Positions 1 to 11,355 of a stretch of DNA of 64,000 nucleotides are shown piece by piece. A program made the position numbers and the translations under genes. Position 1 is the stretch's first letter; the number at the start of each line of letters is the position of its first letter. The stretch covers positions 2,728,001 to 2,792,000 of the forward strand of contig OY970069.1 of the NCBI GenBank assembly GCA_963705325.1, read 5' to 3'. The DNA is from DATARH01 sp963705325. GTDB taxonomy: Bacteria > Pseudomonadota > Alphaproteobacteria > ATCC43930 > CGMCC-115725. The notes beneath the pieces were generated by a model. It saw only the letters and a list, made by a program, of their open reading frames with translations. It ran no database searches and was not told the DNA's origin.

Positions 1-796
1 TGCCGATGCACTCGAAGCTGTAATCGGCGCCACCCTTGGTGAGATCGACGAGATAGGGCGCCAGGTCGGCTGCGACCTCCTTTGGGTTGACGAAATGGGT
101 CATGCCGAACTTCTCGGCGAGGGCGCGGCGGCCCGGGTTGATGTCAACCCCGACGATCATCTCGGCGCCGACCATGCGCGCGCCCTGCACGACGTTGAGT
201 CCAATGCCGCCCAATCCGAACACCACCACTTTGGCACCGGCCTCGACCTTGGCGGTGTTGATCACCGCGCCGATCCCGGTGGTCACCCCGCAGCCGATGT
301 AGCAGATCTTGTCGAACGGTGCGTCCTCGCGGATTTTCGCCACCGCGATCTCCGGCAGCACGGTGAAGTTCGAGAAGGTCGAGGTGCCCATGTAGTGGTG
401 GATTTTCTGCCCGCTCATTGAGAACCGGCTGGTGCCGTCGGGCATCACCCCCTGGCCCTGCGTCGCGCGGATCGCGGTGCAGAGATTGGTCTTGCGCGAC
501 AGGCAGCTTTCGCATTGCCGGCATTCGGGGGTGTAGAGCGGGATGACGTGGTCGCCCTTCTTGAGCGTCGTCACTCCCGGCCCGACATCGACGACGATGC
601 CCGCGCCCTCATGGCCGAGGATCGCCGGGAACAGCCCCTCGGGGTCGCCGCCCGACAGGGTGAACGCGTCGGTGTGGCAGATGCCGGTCGCCTTGATCTC
701 AACCAGCACCTCGCCGGCCTTCGGCCCGTCGAGCCGTACCGTCTCGATGGTGAGCGGCTTCCCTGCCTCGTACGCCACCGCCGCGCGCGTTTCCAT
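1..796 (-). CDS. frmA: S-(hydroxymethyl)glutathione dehydrogenase / class III alcohol dehydrogenase, C-terminus outside window
   Basis: Zinc, NAD-dependent dehydrogenase that oxidises S-hydroxymethylglutathione in formaldehyde detoxification. Read on the minus strand from the ATG at 796, about 265 codons are visible before the window edge. The N-terminus has the catalytic-zinc context GICHTD and the GHEGAG motif, followed by the structural-zinc four-cysteine lobe (CRQCESC...C) near residues 93-107. A Rossmann GLGGIGLNV motif lies near residue 195. These features and the CGVTTGIGAV segment fit class III ADH rather than a general zinc alcohol dehydrogenase. It is divergent from the DUF347 gene. 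The 129-base gap to that gene should hold both promoters, but no clear box was identified. The reading frame is open throughout. Confidence 0.93.
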   Translation of the reverse strand, partial: METRAAVAYEAGKPLTIETVRLDGPKAGEVLVEIKATGICHTDAFTLSGGDPEGLFPAILGHEGAGIVVDVGPGVTTLKKGDHVIPLYTPECRQCESCLSRKTNLCTAIRATQGQGVMPDGTSRFSMSGQKIHHYMGTSTFSNFTVLPEIAVAKIREDAPFDKICYIGCGVTTGIGAVINTAKVEAGAKVVVFGLGGIGLNVVQGARMVGAEMIVGVDINPGRRALAEKFGMTHFVNPKEVAADLAPYLVDLTKGGADYSFECIG

Positions 797-925
797 GCGA
801 TCCCTCCCCGCATTGAGCCGCACGACTATAGCGCGGGCGAAATTACCCTCTAGACAGATTCCAGCCGCATTGCGGCCGCGTTCCGGATATATCACCGGCG
901 CGACAACAACGCGGCGCGCATTCCC

Positions 926-1693
926 ATGGACCGGTTCGCAACGACGGTCAGCAAGGTCCCTGAAGTCACCCTCGCCTTCTGGATCGTCAAGATCGCCGCT
1001 ACCACGCTGGGCGAAACCGGTGGCGACACGGTGACCATGACGCTGAATTGGGGCTATCTGGCGGGAACGGCAATTTTCCTAACACTGCTGCTGGTTCTGA
1101 TCGTAGCCCAGACCCTGGCGAAGAAATTCCACCCTTATCTCTATTGGGCGACGATCGTCGCCTCGACGACGGCGGGAACGACGATGGCCGACTTCGCCGA
1201 TCGCTCGCTGGGCATCGGCTACACTGGCGGCTCGACGGTGCTACTGCTGTCGTTACTGTTCGTGCTCGGGCTTTGGTACTGGTCGCTTGGCTCGATATCG
1301 GTGAACACCGTCAGCACGCCCAAGGCGGAAGCGTTCTACTGGCTGGCGATCACATTTTCGCAAACATTGGGAACCGCGCTCGGCGATTGGATGGCCGATA
1401 CGAGCGGTCTTGGATACGCCGGTGGCGCACTGGTGTTTGCGGCGGGACTGGTGGTGCTCGCCTTCCTTTATTTCCGGACCAGCGTGTCGCGGGTTCTGCT
1501 GTTCTGGGCGGCGTTCATCCTGACCCGGCCGCTCGGCGCGACGGTCGGCGACTTTCTCGACAAGCCACGGAGCCACGGCGGGCTCGCCCTCAGCCGGCCG
1601 ATTGCCTCGGCGGTGATTGCTGCGCTAATCCTGGTGTGCATTCTGCTCTTGCCGCAGCGGCCGGGGGTGCATCCCGTCAAGGTCAAGGCATAG
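926..1693 (+). CDS. DUF347/COG4705-type membrane protein with four internal repeats
   Basis: Integral membrane protein of 255 residues, function unknown. It consists of four consecutive units of about 50 residues. Each unit has a small-residue and Thr-rich start followed by a Gly-x-x-x-x-Asp element (ETGGDTVTM, TAGTTMADF, TLGTALGDW, PLGATVGDF) and then a hydrophobic helix. This is the DUF347 repeat pattern of COG4705, annotated only as membrane-anchored proteins. Acidic residues at equivalent places inside the membrane could serve ion or solute transport, but that is inference. The ATG at 926 is the first start in frame. The gene ends 37 bases before the MlrC-like gene on the same strand. Confidence 0.8.
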   Translation: MDRFATTVSKVPEVTLAFWIVKIAATTLGETGGDTVTMTLNWGYLAGTAIFLTLLLVLIVAQTLAKKFHPYLYWATIVASTTAGTTMADFADRSLGIGYTGGSTVLLLSLLFVLGLWYWSLGSISVNTVSTPKAEAFYWLAITFSQTLGTALGDWMADTSGLGYAGGALVFAAGLVVLAFLYFRTSVSRVLLFWAAFILTRPLGATVGDFLDKPRSHGGLALSRPIASAVIAALILVCILLLPQRPGVHPVKVKA

Positions 1694-1730
1694 CAGTCTT
1701 TGCGGCGCTTGGTCGGCTGAGGATGGGGTG

Positions 1731-3281
1731 ATGCCACGCATCGCGGTCGGCGGTTTCCAGCACGAGACCAACACCTTCGCGCCGCAGCGCGCGACCTGGG
1801 ACGATTTCGCCCGCGCCGACGCTTGGCCCGGCTATGTGCGTGGGGCCGAGCTATTTGACGCTGTCGCCGGTTACAACATCCCGATCGCCGGCGCGGTCGA
1901 CGCATTGCGCGGGCTCGGCCACGATCTGGTCCCGCTGTCATGGTGCTCGGCGCCGCCCTCGTCCTATGTCGACCAGGACGCCTACGAGCGGGTCGTCGGT
2001 GGGATGCTCGAAGACCTCGCCGCTGCCATGGGACAAGAGTCGCCGCTCGAGGGGATCTATCTCGATCTGCATGGTGCGATGGTCGCGGCGCATCTGGAAG
2101 ACGGCGAGGGCGAATTGCTGCGCCGCATCCGGACGCTGGTTGGCGAGCGCTTGCCGATCGTCGCCAGCCTCGATTTCCACACCAACATGACCGAGGCGAT
2201 GGTGCGACACGCCTCGGCGATGGTCGGCTACCGTACCTATCCGCATGTCGACATGGCGGCGACTGGCAGCCGCGCGGCCGCATTGCTCGACCGGCTGATC
2301 CGCGAGAAGCGGCCGCTCGCCAAGGCGTTCCGTCAGGCCGATTTCCTCATCCCGCTGGTCTGGCAATGCACGATGGCCGAGCCGACCAAGGGCGTCTTCG
2401 CGTTGATCGACGAGATCGAGCGCGGCGAGGCGTCTCACAACCAGGGCATCGTCGCCATCGCTCACACGCCGGGTTTCCCGCCGGCCGACATCGCCGAATG
2501 CGGCCCGGCGCTGGTGGTCTATGGCCACGACCAGGAGGCCGCCGACGCTGCGGCCGACCGCATCCTCGCCGCGATCAAAGCTAAGGAAGGCGAATTTGCC
2601 GGGCGGCTCTACACCGCCGACGAGGCGGTGCAAGAGGCGATCCGGCTGACCGCGACGGCGACAAAACCCATCGTCCTCGCCGATATCCAGGATAATCCCG
2701 GCGCCGGCGGCACCTCGGACACGGTCGGTCTCTTGCGCGCGCTGATCGCGCACAAGGCGGCGGGCGCGGTCATCGGCATGATCGTTGATCCCGAGGCGGC
2801 CGCGGCGGCGCACGAGGCGGGCGAGGGCGCGCTGCTTCCCCGCGGCGTCGGTGCCAAGGTGGGCTATGCCGGGGAGACCCCAGTCGAGGCCAGATGGCGC
2901 ATCGTGCGGGTCGGCGACGGCCGCTTCACCGGCACCGGCCCGTTCTACGGCGGCGCCAAATTCGCCATCGGCCCGATGGCGCTCGTGACCGACGAGGACA
3001 GCGGCGTCTCGGCCGTGCTCGCCGCGAAACGCATCCAGGCCGCCGACCAGGAGATGTTTCGCCATGTCGGCGTCGAACCATCGGAGGTGCCGATCCTCGG
3101 CCTCAAATCGACGGTACATTTCCGAGCCGATTTCCAGCCGATCGCCGAGACCGTGCTGTGCGTCGTCTCGCCCGGCGCACATGTCAGCGACCCCGTCGAA
3201 CTGCCCTACCGGCGTCTGCGCGAGGGCATCCGGTTGCGTCCGCTCGGCCCTGAACATCGCGGCGCATGGCGGGAGAAATGA
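1731..3281 (+). CDS. M81 family metallopeptidase (MlrC / microcystinase C-like)
   Basis: Protein of 516 residues matching the M81 (DUF1485 plus MlrC C-terminal) family, named for MlrC, which opens linear microcystin fragments; most chromosomal members have unknown peptide or amide substrates. Visible motifs are GGFQHETNTFAP at the N-terminus, LDLHGAM, LDFHTNM, GYRTYPHVDM and DIQDNPGAGGTSD, which carry the conserved His and Asp residues. The start is taken as ATG 1731 and not the adjacent GTG 1728, because GAGG at about 1718 is well placed for it. The stop overlaps the next start (ATGA, 3278-3281), so the downstream secreted protein is probably translationally coupled. Confidence 0.88.
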   Translation: MPRIAVGGFQHETNTFAPQRATWDDFARADAWPGYVRGAELFDAVAGYNIPIAGAVDALRGLGHDLVPLSWCSAPPSSYVDQDAYERVVGGMLEDLAAAMGQESPLEGIYLDLHGAMVAAHLEDGEGELLRRIRTLVGERLPIVASLDFHTNMTEAMVRHASAMVGYRTYPHVDMAATGSRAAALLDRLIREKRPLAKAFRQADFLIPLVWQCTMAEPTKGVFALIDEIERGEASHNQGIVAIAHTPGFPPADIAECGPALVVYGHDQEAADAAADRILAAIKAKEGEFAGRLYTADEAVQEAIRLTATATKPIVLADIQDNPGAGGTSDTVGLLRALIAHKAAGAVIGMIVDPEAAAAAHEAGEGALLPRGVGAKVGYAGETPVEARWRIVRVGDGRFTGTGPFYGGAKFAIGPMALVTDEDSGVSAVLAAKRIQAADQEMFRHVGVEPSEVPILGLKSTVHFRADFQPIAETVLCVVSPGAHVSDPVELPYRRLREGIRLRPLGPEHRGAWREK

Positions 3282-4183
3282 GGACCGGCCATACCGCCTG
3301 GGTGACGATCGCGTTGCTCTTCGCCGGTCTGGTGGCTCGCGCCGAATCGCCCGAGGACGCCTACATCGCGGCCCGCGACAAGGCGATCGCGGAGATGAAA
3401 GCCAAATCGGCGGCCGGCACGAACATAAAGCAGCTGGACGCGGAAGGAGAGCGGCTGCATGCCGACCTCGAGCCGCTATTGCGGCGCGTGTTGGACCCCG
3501 CGGCCCCGGCGGGCTTCCACGGCCCGGCAGCGATGCGCCCCAATACGGTCTTTCCGCCCGAGGAGGACGAAGAGGCGGGCCTGCTTGACGGGTTCAGCTT
3601 TTCCGCCGCGGACGCGTCGGGTCGCGTGCTGGTGAGCACGCAGGGTCTGCTGCGGCGCTGGCTTCAGGGACACAGGAGCTGGTGGAAGCGAGGTCCTTCC
3701 AACCCCCCGACCGATCCGGTCGCGGCCTTCCACACCGCGGCCTTCTATACCCAGGCGGTCGGCGGCGGCGCCGCCTTTTCGATCTTCGCGACGGTGCCGA
3801 TTCGCAAACCGCAAGGCGCGGACGCGGCCGTCGCTCTGCTGGTCGAGGAGTCGCAGGACCTGGCCACCGATCCGCCTGACGAGCTCGCCGTGTCGGTTAT
3901 CGCACGGGGGCGGGTCTTCATCGCGGCCGTCGCCACCACGAAGCTTGCCCCGATCGCCGCGTGCACCGCCGTTCAGCAGGCGTTCGAGGCCAAGGCGGAA
4001 GCGACGCGCAATCCCGACGTCGCCGCCCGCTATGGAAAGAACGTCGACGCCTTTTTGTTGTTGGAGAACGAGGGTGAGAAGGCTTTCCAGAAATGCTGGG
4101 CCGCGCGGCTGGGCCGCGACCCCGCGTTCGCGGCCGTCACCCGACAGGCCCAAGCGCTCGCCGACGCTCTCGCCGCCCCGTAG
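3278..4183 (+). CDS. hypothetical exported protein, coupled to MlrC-like gene
   Basis: Not recognised. The protein has 301 residues from the ATG at 3278 that overlaps the preceding stop; an in-frame ATG at 3266 would add only four residues. The N-terminus (MRTGHTAW, then a hydrophobic stretch, then LVARAES) looks like a Sec signal peptide cleaved after ALA/ARA-type residues near position 24. The mature part is Ala-rich and soluble-looking, with a Cys in TKLAPIAACTAV and another in FQKCWAAR that could pair. The four-base overlap places it in one transcript with the M81 peptidase, so a periplasmic accessory role is possible but unproven. Confidence 0.6.
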   Translation: MRTGHTAWVTIALLFAGLVARAESPEDAYIAARDKAIAEMKAKSAAGTNIKQLDAEGERLHADLEPLLRRVLDPAAPAGFHGPAAMRPNTVFPPEEDEEAGLLDGFSFSAADASGRVLVSTQGLLRRWLQGHRSWWKRGPSNPPTDPVAAFHTAAFYTQAVGGGAAFSIFATVPIRKPQGADAAVALLVEESQDLATDPPDELAVSVIARGRVFIAAVATTKLAPIAACTAVQQAFEAKAEATRNPDVAARYGKNVDAFLLLENEGEKAFQKCWAARLGRDPAFAAVTRQAQALADALAAP

Positions 4184-4254
4184 TTTTTTGCTCGGCCTGG
4201 GGCGGCGGGCTCGCGGCTTGCTGTATTCTGGGCAACCCAACCGTGGAGAAACCC

Positions 4255-5133
4255 ATGCCCGATAGTGGCTACGCCCACCCTGAATACCTGGTCGAGACCG
4301 ACTGGCTTGCCGCGCATCTCGCAGACCCGAAGCTGGTCGTGCTCGATTGCACGGTGCACCTGATCCCCGAGCCGAAGATCACCTACACGGTCAAGTCCGG
4401 CCGCGAGGATTTCGAGAAGGGCCACATCCCCGGCGCGCAGTTTATCGACGTGCAGGCCGATCTCTCGGACAATGGCAAGCTGCCGCTGCGTTTCATGCTG
4501 CCAACCGCGGCGGGGTTCGCCGCCTCGATGCGCCGCTTCGGCATTTCCGACGACAGCAAGGTCGTCACCTACAGCACCGCCAACCCGCAATGGGCGACCC
4601 GGGTGTGGTGGGTCATGCGCTGCTTCGGCTTCGACGCGGCGGTGCTGAACGGCGGTTTCCAGAAATGGAACCGCGAGGGGCGGGCGGTCGAGACCGGCGC
4701 CGGCAAGACGCGCCCGGCCGGTAATTTCACCGAGCGTCCCGCCAAGCCGCTGATGGCCGACAAGCACGACGTTTTGGCAGCGATCGACGACGGCGCGGTG
4801 TGCACGATCAACGCGTTGCAGGCGCCGCAACACGCGGGCACCGGCGGCAATACCTATGGGCGCCCGGGCCGCATCAAGGGCAGCGTCAACGTGCCGACCG
4901 TCGGGCTGGTCGACCCGGCGACCAACACCTTCCTGCCGGCGGCGCAACTCCGGGCGCAATTCGACAAGGTTCACGCCTTCGACAAGAAGGTGATCACCTA
5001 TTGCGGCGGCGGCATCGCCGCCAGCGCGACGGCGCATGCGCTGGTCATGCTCGGCCATCCCGACGTGCGGCTCTACGACGCCTCGATGTCGGAATGGGCC
5101 ATCGACGACAGCCTGCCGATGGAAACGGGTTGA
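4255..5133 (+). CDS. sulfurtransferase with tandem rhodanese domains
   Basis: Thiosulfate or 3-mercaptopyruvate sulfurtransferase-like protein of 292 residues. The N-terminal rhodanese domain (about 10-140) contains LVVLDCTVHL, HIPGAQFIDV and TYSTANPQWATRVWW but no active-site cysteine loop, as is usual for the structural domain. The C-terminal domain (about 165-290) contains RIKGSVNVP and the catalytic loop ITYCGGGIAAS, whose Cys is the expected persulfide carrier. The CGGGIA loop is not the classical CRKGVT of rhodanese, so donor preference cannot be assigned. The start at ATG 4255 follows a GGAG at about 4245. The gene stands alone between the MlrC pair and a palindromic repeat. Confidence 0.85.
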   Translation: MPDSGYAHPEYLVETDWLAAHLADPKLVVLDCTVHLIPEPKITYTVKSGREDFEKGHIPGAQFIDVQADLSDNGKLPLRFMLPTAAGFAASMRRFGISDDSKVVTYSTANPQWATRVWWVMRCFGFDAAVLNGGFQKWNREGRAVETGAGKTRPAGNFTERPAKPLMADKHDVLAAIDDGAVCTINALQAPQHAGTGGNTYGRPGRIKGSVNVPTVGLVDPATNTFLPAAQLRAQFDKVHAFDKKVITYCGGGIAASATAHALVMLGHPDVRLYDASMSEWAIDDSLPMETG

Positions 5134-5153
5134 TCGGCTGCAACAGTGTTTGT

Positions 5154-5265
5154 GCGTCCTTCGAGGCTCCCTTCGGTCGCACCTCAGGATGAGGAGGGTC
5201 ATGGATGGCGTCTAATAACCATCCTCATCCTGAGGTGCTTCGCGTAGCGAAGCCTCGAAGGACGC
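5154..5265. repeat. intergenic palindromic repeat, about 112 bases
   Basis: Long imperfect inverted repeat between the sulfurtransferase and acylphosphatase genes, which converge here. The outer arms GCGTCCTTCGAGGCT and AGCCTCGAAGGACGC pair perfectly. Inner arms CACCTCAGGATGAGGA and TCCTCATCCTGAGGTG also pair. A short hairpin (GCTTCGCGTAGCGAAGC) is nested in the right arm. This is the kind of dispersed palindrome common between alphaproteobacterial genes. It may also act as a bidirectional terminator. Confidence 0.75.
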
Positions 5266-5280
5266 TCTTCGCTATTCCAG

Positions 5281-5552
5281 CTAAACCGTCGGCCGCGCGC
5301 TGAACCCGATACTCCCGTCGTCCTCGGCATCGGCGATCACGACATCAGTGACGACAGCGGCGCGCGGGCCTTCCCGACACGCTTCGATCAACCGCGACAC
5401 CTGATCGTCCTCGCCGATCGCCAGCAGCTCGACGCTGCCGTCAGCGCGGTTTCGCACCCAGCCGCGAATGCCGAGCGCCATGGCGGTGCGCTCGGCCCAG
5501 ATGCGATAGCCGACCCCTTGCACCCGTCCGGTGACGACGAGCCGGACGCTCT

Positions 5553-5556
<4 letters not shown>
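5281..5556 (-). CDS. acyP: acylphosphatase
   Basis: Small enzyme of 91 residues that hydrolyses acyl phosphates. The N-terminal signature VTGRVQGVGYRIW contains the phosphate-binding loop and catalytic Arg, and GWVRNRADGSVE supplies the catalytic Asn. The start chosen at 5556 (MKSVRLVV) gives the normal family length; a longer in-frame reading to 5610 would lie inside pccA. Its ATG overlaps the pccA stop (5553-5556), so it is the last gene of the pccB-pccA-acyP set. The pairing with propionyl-CoA carboxylase may be translational coupling only and does not prove a joint pathway. Confidence 0.9.
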
Positions 5557-7499
<1,943 letters not shown>

Positions 7500-7526
7500 G
7501 CGGTCCGAACGCCTCAGCCCCTTGGC

Positions 7527-7609
7527 CGGGCTCGACCCGGCCATCCACGTCTTGCTTCAGCCTCGGCGCCGCATTCAGAAGACGTGGATGCCCGGATCAA
7601 ATCCGGGCA
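7527..7609. repeat. palindromic repeat between pccB and pccA
   Basis: ATCCACGTCTT (7542-7552) pairs perfectly with AAGACGTGGAT (7579-7589). The flanks add an imperfect second layer, GGCCGGGCTCGACCCGG on the left against GCCCGGATCAAATCCGGGC on the right, which is itself a hairpin. It sits inside the pccB-pccA transcript and argues against the longer pccA start at 7544. Confidence 0.65.
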
Positions 7610-7674
7610 AGGCAAATTAACAAGTGCCGGGACAAGCCCGGCCATGACGGAGTTTTTGTGGCAGAGCGCAGCAC

Positions 7675-9207
<1,533 letters not shown>

Positions 9208-9315
9208 GAAACGGCAATAGCATCAACCGGTGGTCAAGGCCAGCGGCCGCCTTGTTTGGCTGCCTATTTGCAAGGCAAGATCGCAAGCGAGCAACCGCGG
9301 GAAAGCGAGGGAACG

Positions 9316-9699
9316 ATGCCGGAGAGCGAGAACTACAAAAAAGGCGCGGCGATGCGGCGCAAGCTGATGGGTGAAGCGGCGGTCGATGCGGCGGCGAAAG
9401 GGGTCTACGCCGACCCGGTGATGCAAAAATTCCTCGATGTCGCGATCGAGAACGTCTTTGGCACGCTCTGGACCCGGCCGGGCCTCGACATTAAGACGCG
9501 GGCGCTGATCTGCGTCATCTCCGACACCTGCATGGGACGTGAGCCCGAGCTGGCGCTGCATCTGCGCATGGCGCTGCGCCAGGGTTGGACCGAAGAGGAG
9601 CTGATCGAGGTGTTCCTGCACCTCTCGGGCTATATCGGCGTGCCGATCATTCGCGAGTGCATGCAGGTCGCCTCCAAGGTGTTCAAGGAGCCGCGCTAA
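9316..9699 (+). CDS. carboxymuconolactone decarboxylase family protein
   Basis: Protein of 127 residues in the CMD/AhpD-like fold family (PF02627). It has the core KTRALICVISDTCMGREPELALHLRMAL followed by GWTEEELIEVFLHLSGYIGVP in two adjacent segments. The Cys-x-x-Cys of AhpD peroxiredoxins is absent (only one Cys in DTCMG), so it resembles PcaC-like gamma-carboxymuconolactone decarboxylase more than AhpD. The reaction is not certain, because no protocatechuate genes are adjacent. ATG 9316 is preceded by GAGGGA at 9307-9312. Its last 17 bases overlap the end of the convergent ATP12 gene. Confidence 0.8.
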   Translation: MPESENYKKGAAMRRKLMGEAAVDAAAKGVYADPVMQKFLDVAIENVFGTLWTRPGLDIKTRALICVISDTCMGREPELALHLRMALRQGWTEEELIEVFLHLSGYIGVPIIRECMQVASKVFKEPR

Positions 9700-10384
9700 G
9701 CAATTCGAGGAACCGCGCTGCTGCCCTGATATCCTGGGCGAGTAGTTCGCGGCGCTTCATCGCCTCGGAATCCTCGCCCCAGGCCTCGATCTGGAACGTC
9801 TCGTCGAGCTGCGAAACATCGAAGGCGGCCTCGGCGTCGAGCCGGCCCTCGGCGAGCGCCAGGGCGATCACCAGCGAGCCGCACGCCGCGGTTAGGGCCT
9901 GCAGCGCGGTCAGGCAGAAATCGTCGAACGCGGCGACGGCTGCGGCGAAGGCCCCGAGGCTCGCCGGCGATTGCGGCGTCGGCACGATCCCCGCGGTGAC
10001 GGCGAGCCCGGCATCGTACCGCATGGCAGCCCAGTCGATCAGCGGCTGCCAGGCGGCGTGCTGGCGCGCCGCCAGCGCCGGCGGCTGCTCGGCGCGGTAG
10101 CAGACGAGGTCGGTGCCGGCATAGTTGGCGATTTCGGTGACGATCGTGTCGCGCCTGGCGGCGGTATGGTCAAGCGCCGTAGCCGCCAGTCGGGTCAGTG
10201 GCATCGTGTGCGGGCGGATGTCTGTTTCTTGCGCGTCCCACTCGGCGGCGATGGCCTCAGCGAGATCCCGGCTCGGCACGGTCAACTCGCGTCTCGCCGG
10301 GGTGCGCAGCCTTCTGCCGTCGAGAAAAACTCCCCAGCCGCGCTCGACCGGCCGCGCGGTGGCTTCTTTGTAGACCCGCCTCAT
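9683..10384 (-). CDS. ATP12 family F1-ATPase assembly chaperone
   Basis: Protein of 233 residues of the ATP12 family, which in mitochondria binds the F1 alpha subunit during assembly; the alphaproteobacterial homologues are presumed to do the same. Supporting segments are GWGVFLDGRRLRTPARREL, AIAAEWDAQ, MPLTRLAATALD, IANYAGTDLVCYRA and the C-terminal LDETFQIEAWGEDSEAMKR. The start at 10384 overlaps the stop of the pseudouridine synthase gene upstream (ATGA, 10381-10384). It is the fourth gene of the leftward lipB-rarA-RluC-ATP12 block, an order often kept in alphaproteobacteria. The frame stays open upstream but has no family similarity there. Confidence 0.92.
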   Translation of the reverse strand: MRRVYKEATARPVERGWGVFLDGRRLRTPARRELTVPSRDLAEAIAAEWDAQETDIRPHTMPLTRLAATALDHTAARRDTIVTEIANYAGTDLVCYRAEQPPALAARQHAAWQPLIDWAAMRYDAGLAVTAGIVPTPQSPASLGAFAAAVAAFDDFCLTALQALTAACGSLVIALALAEGRLDAEAAFDVSQLDETFQIEAWGEDSEAMKRRELLAQDIRAAARFLELLSAAP

Positions 10385-11355
10385 GCCGGCAGCTCCAACT
10401 CGGCGAACGGGTCGGGCGCGTCCGCGGCGAAGCCGAGGAACTCCCACATCCGCTTCATGTGCGGCGGCAGCGGCGCGGTAGCGCTCAGTATCCCGCCCGC
10501 TGGATGCGGAATCTCGAGGCTGCGCGCATGCAGATGCAGGCGGTGCGCGGCGCTGATGGGCAGGTGCGCCGCCGCGCCGCCATACTTGCCGTCGCCGAGG
10601 ATCGGTGTGCCGATTGCGGCGCAATGTGCCCGCAGCTGATGGGTGCGCCCGGTCAGCGGCAAGAGCGCCAGCCAGCTTGCTTTATCTCCGGCGGAGTCGA
10701 CGACCGTGTAGTACGTGACCGCGTCTTTGCCCTCGTCATCGGCACGAACGCGCTCGTGGCCGCCCGCTCCCGACCGCTTCATCAGCGCGAGGTCGATCTT
10801 TCCCTGCCGCAGTTTTGGTCTCCCGGCGACGATCGCCCAATAGATCTTGCGTGTGGTCTTGTCGCGAAAGGCGCGGGTGAAGAACGCCGCCGGCTGCGCG
10901 GTGCGGGCGATCAGCAGGACGCCGCTGGTGTCCTTGTCGAGTCGATGCACGAGGCGCGGCCGCTCGGCATGGCCGAAGCGCAGCCCGTCGAGCATGCCGT
11001 CGACATGGCGGGTCGTGCCGCTGCCGCCTTGCACGGCGAGACCAGGCGGCTTGTTGATGACGATGGCGAATTCGTCGCGATGGATGACGCAGTCGCGCAG
11101 CAGCGCTTCGTCCTGCGGCCTTGCATGCGGCGCGGGGCGCTCTGCCGCCGGCGCCTCTTCTATCGCCGGCACCCGGATCGCCATCCCGGGCGACACCCGG
11201 TCGCCGGACTTGGCCTTCTTGCCGTCGACCCGAATCTGCCCAGTGCGTAGCAGCTTTTCCAGCCGCCCGTGCGCGAGGCTCGGATAATGGCGGCGGAACC
11301 AGCGGTCGAGCCGCAAGGTGCCGTCGGCCTCGCCGACCGTGACCGTATCGCTCAT
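10381..11355 (-). CDS. RluA-family 23S rRNA pseudouridine synthase (RluC/D-like)
   Basis: Protein of 324 residues. The N-terminal S4 RNA-binding domain (LRLDRWFRRHYPSLAHGRL...GQIRVDGKKA, about residues 12-60) precedes the RluA catalytic domain. That domain has VINKPPGLAVQGG, the catalytic Asp in RLVHRLDKDTSGVLL, and LTGRTHQLRAH. The domain order fits RluC/RluD large-subunit rRNA modification, but the exact uridine cannot be read from sequence. The start at 11355 overlaps the stop of rarA (11352-11355), and its own stop overlaps the ATP12 start, so three genes are chained by ATGA overlaps. Confidence 0.9.
   Translation of the reverse strand: MSDTVTVGEADGTLRLDRWFRRHYPSLAHGRLEKLLRTGQIRVDGKKAKSGDRVSPGMAIRVPAIEEAPAAERPAPHARPQDEALLRDCVIHRDEFAIVINKPPGLAVQGGSGTTRHVDGMLDGLRFGHAERPRLVHRLDKDTSGVLLIARTAQPAAFFTRAFRDKTTRKIYWAIVAGRPKLRQGKIDLALMKRSGAGGHERVRADDEGKDAVTYYTVVDSAGDKASWLALLPLTGRTHQLRAHCAAIGTPILGDGKYGGAAAHLPISAAHRLHLHARSLEIPHPAGGILSATAPLPPHMKRMWEFLGFAADAPDPFAELELPA

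Noticed and set aside
1938..3257. 439-codon minus-strand frame opposite the MlrC-like gene
   Set aside because: Antisense shadow; the plus-strand frame has clear family motifs and the antisense product has none.
7500..7544. Upstream ATG start for pccA
   Set aside because: It falls within an intergenic palindrome and adds residues that the family lacks; GTG 7499 precedes the conserved start.
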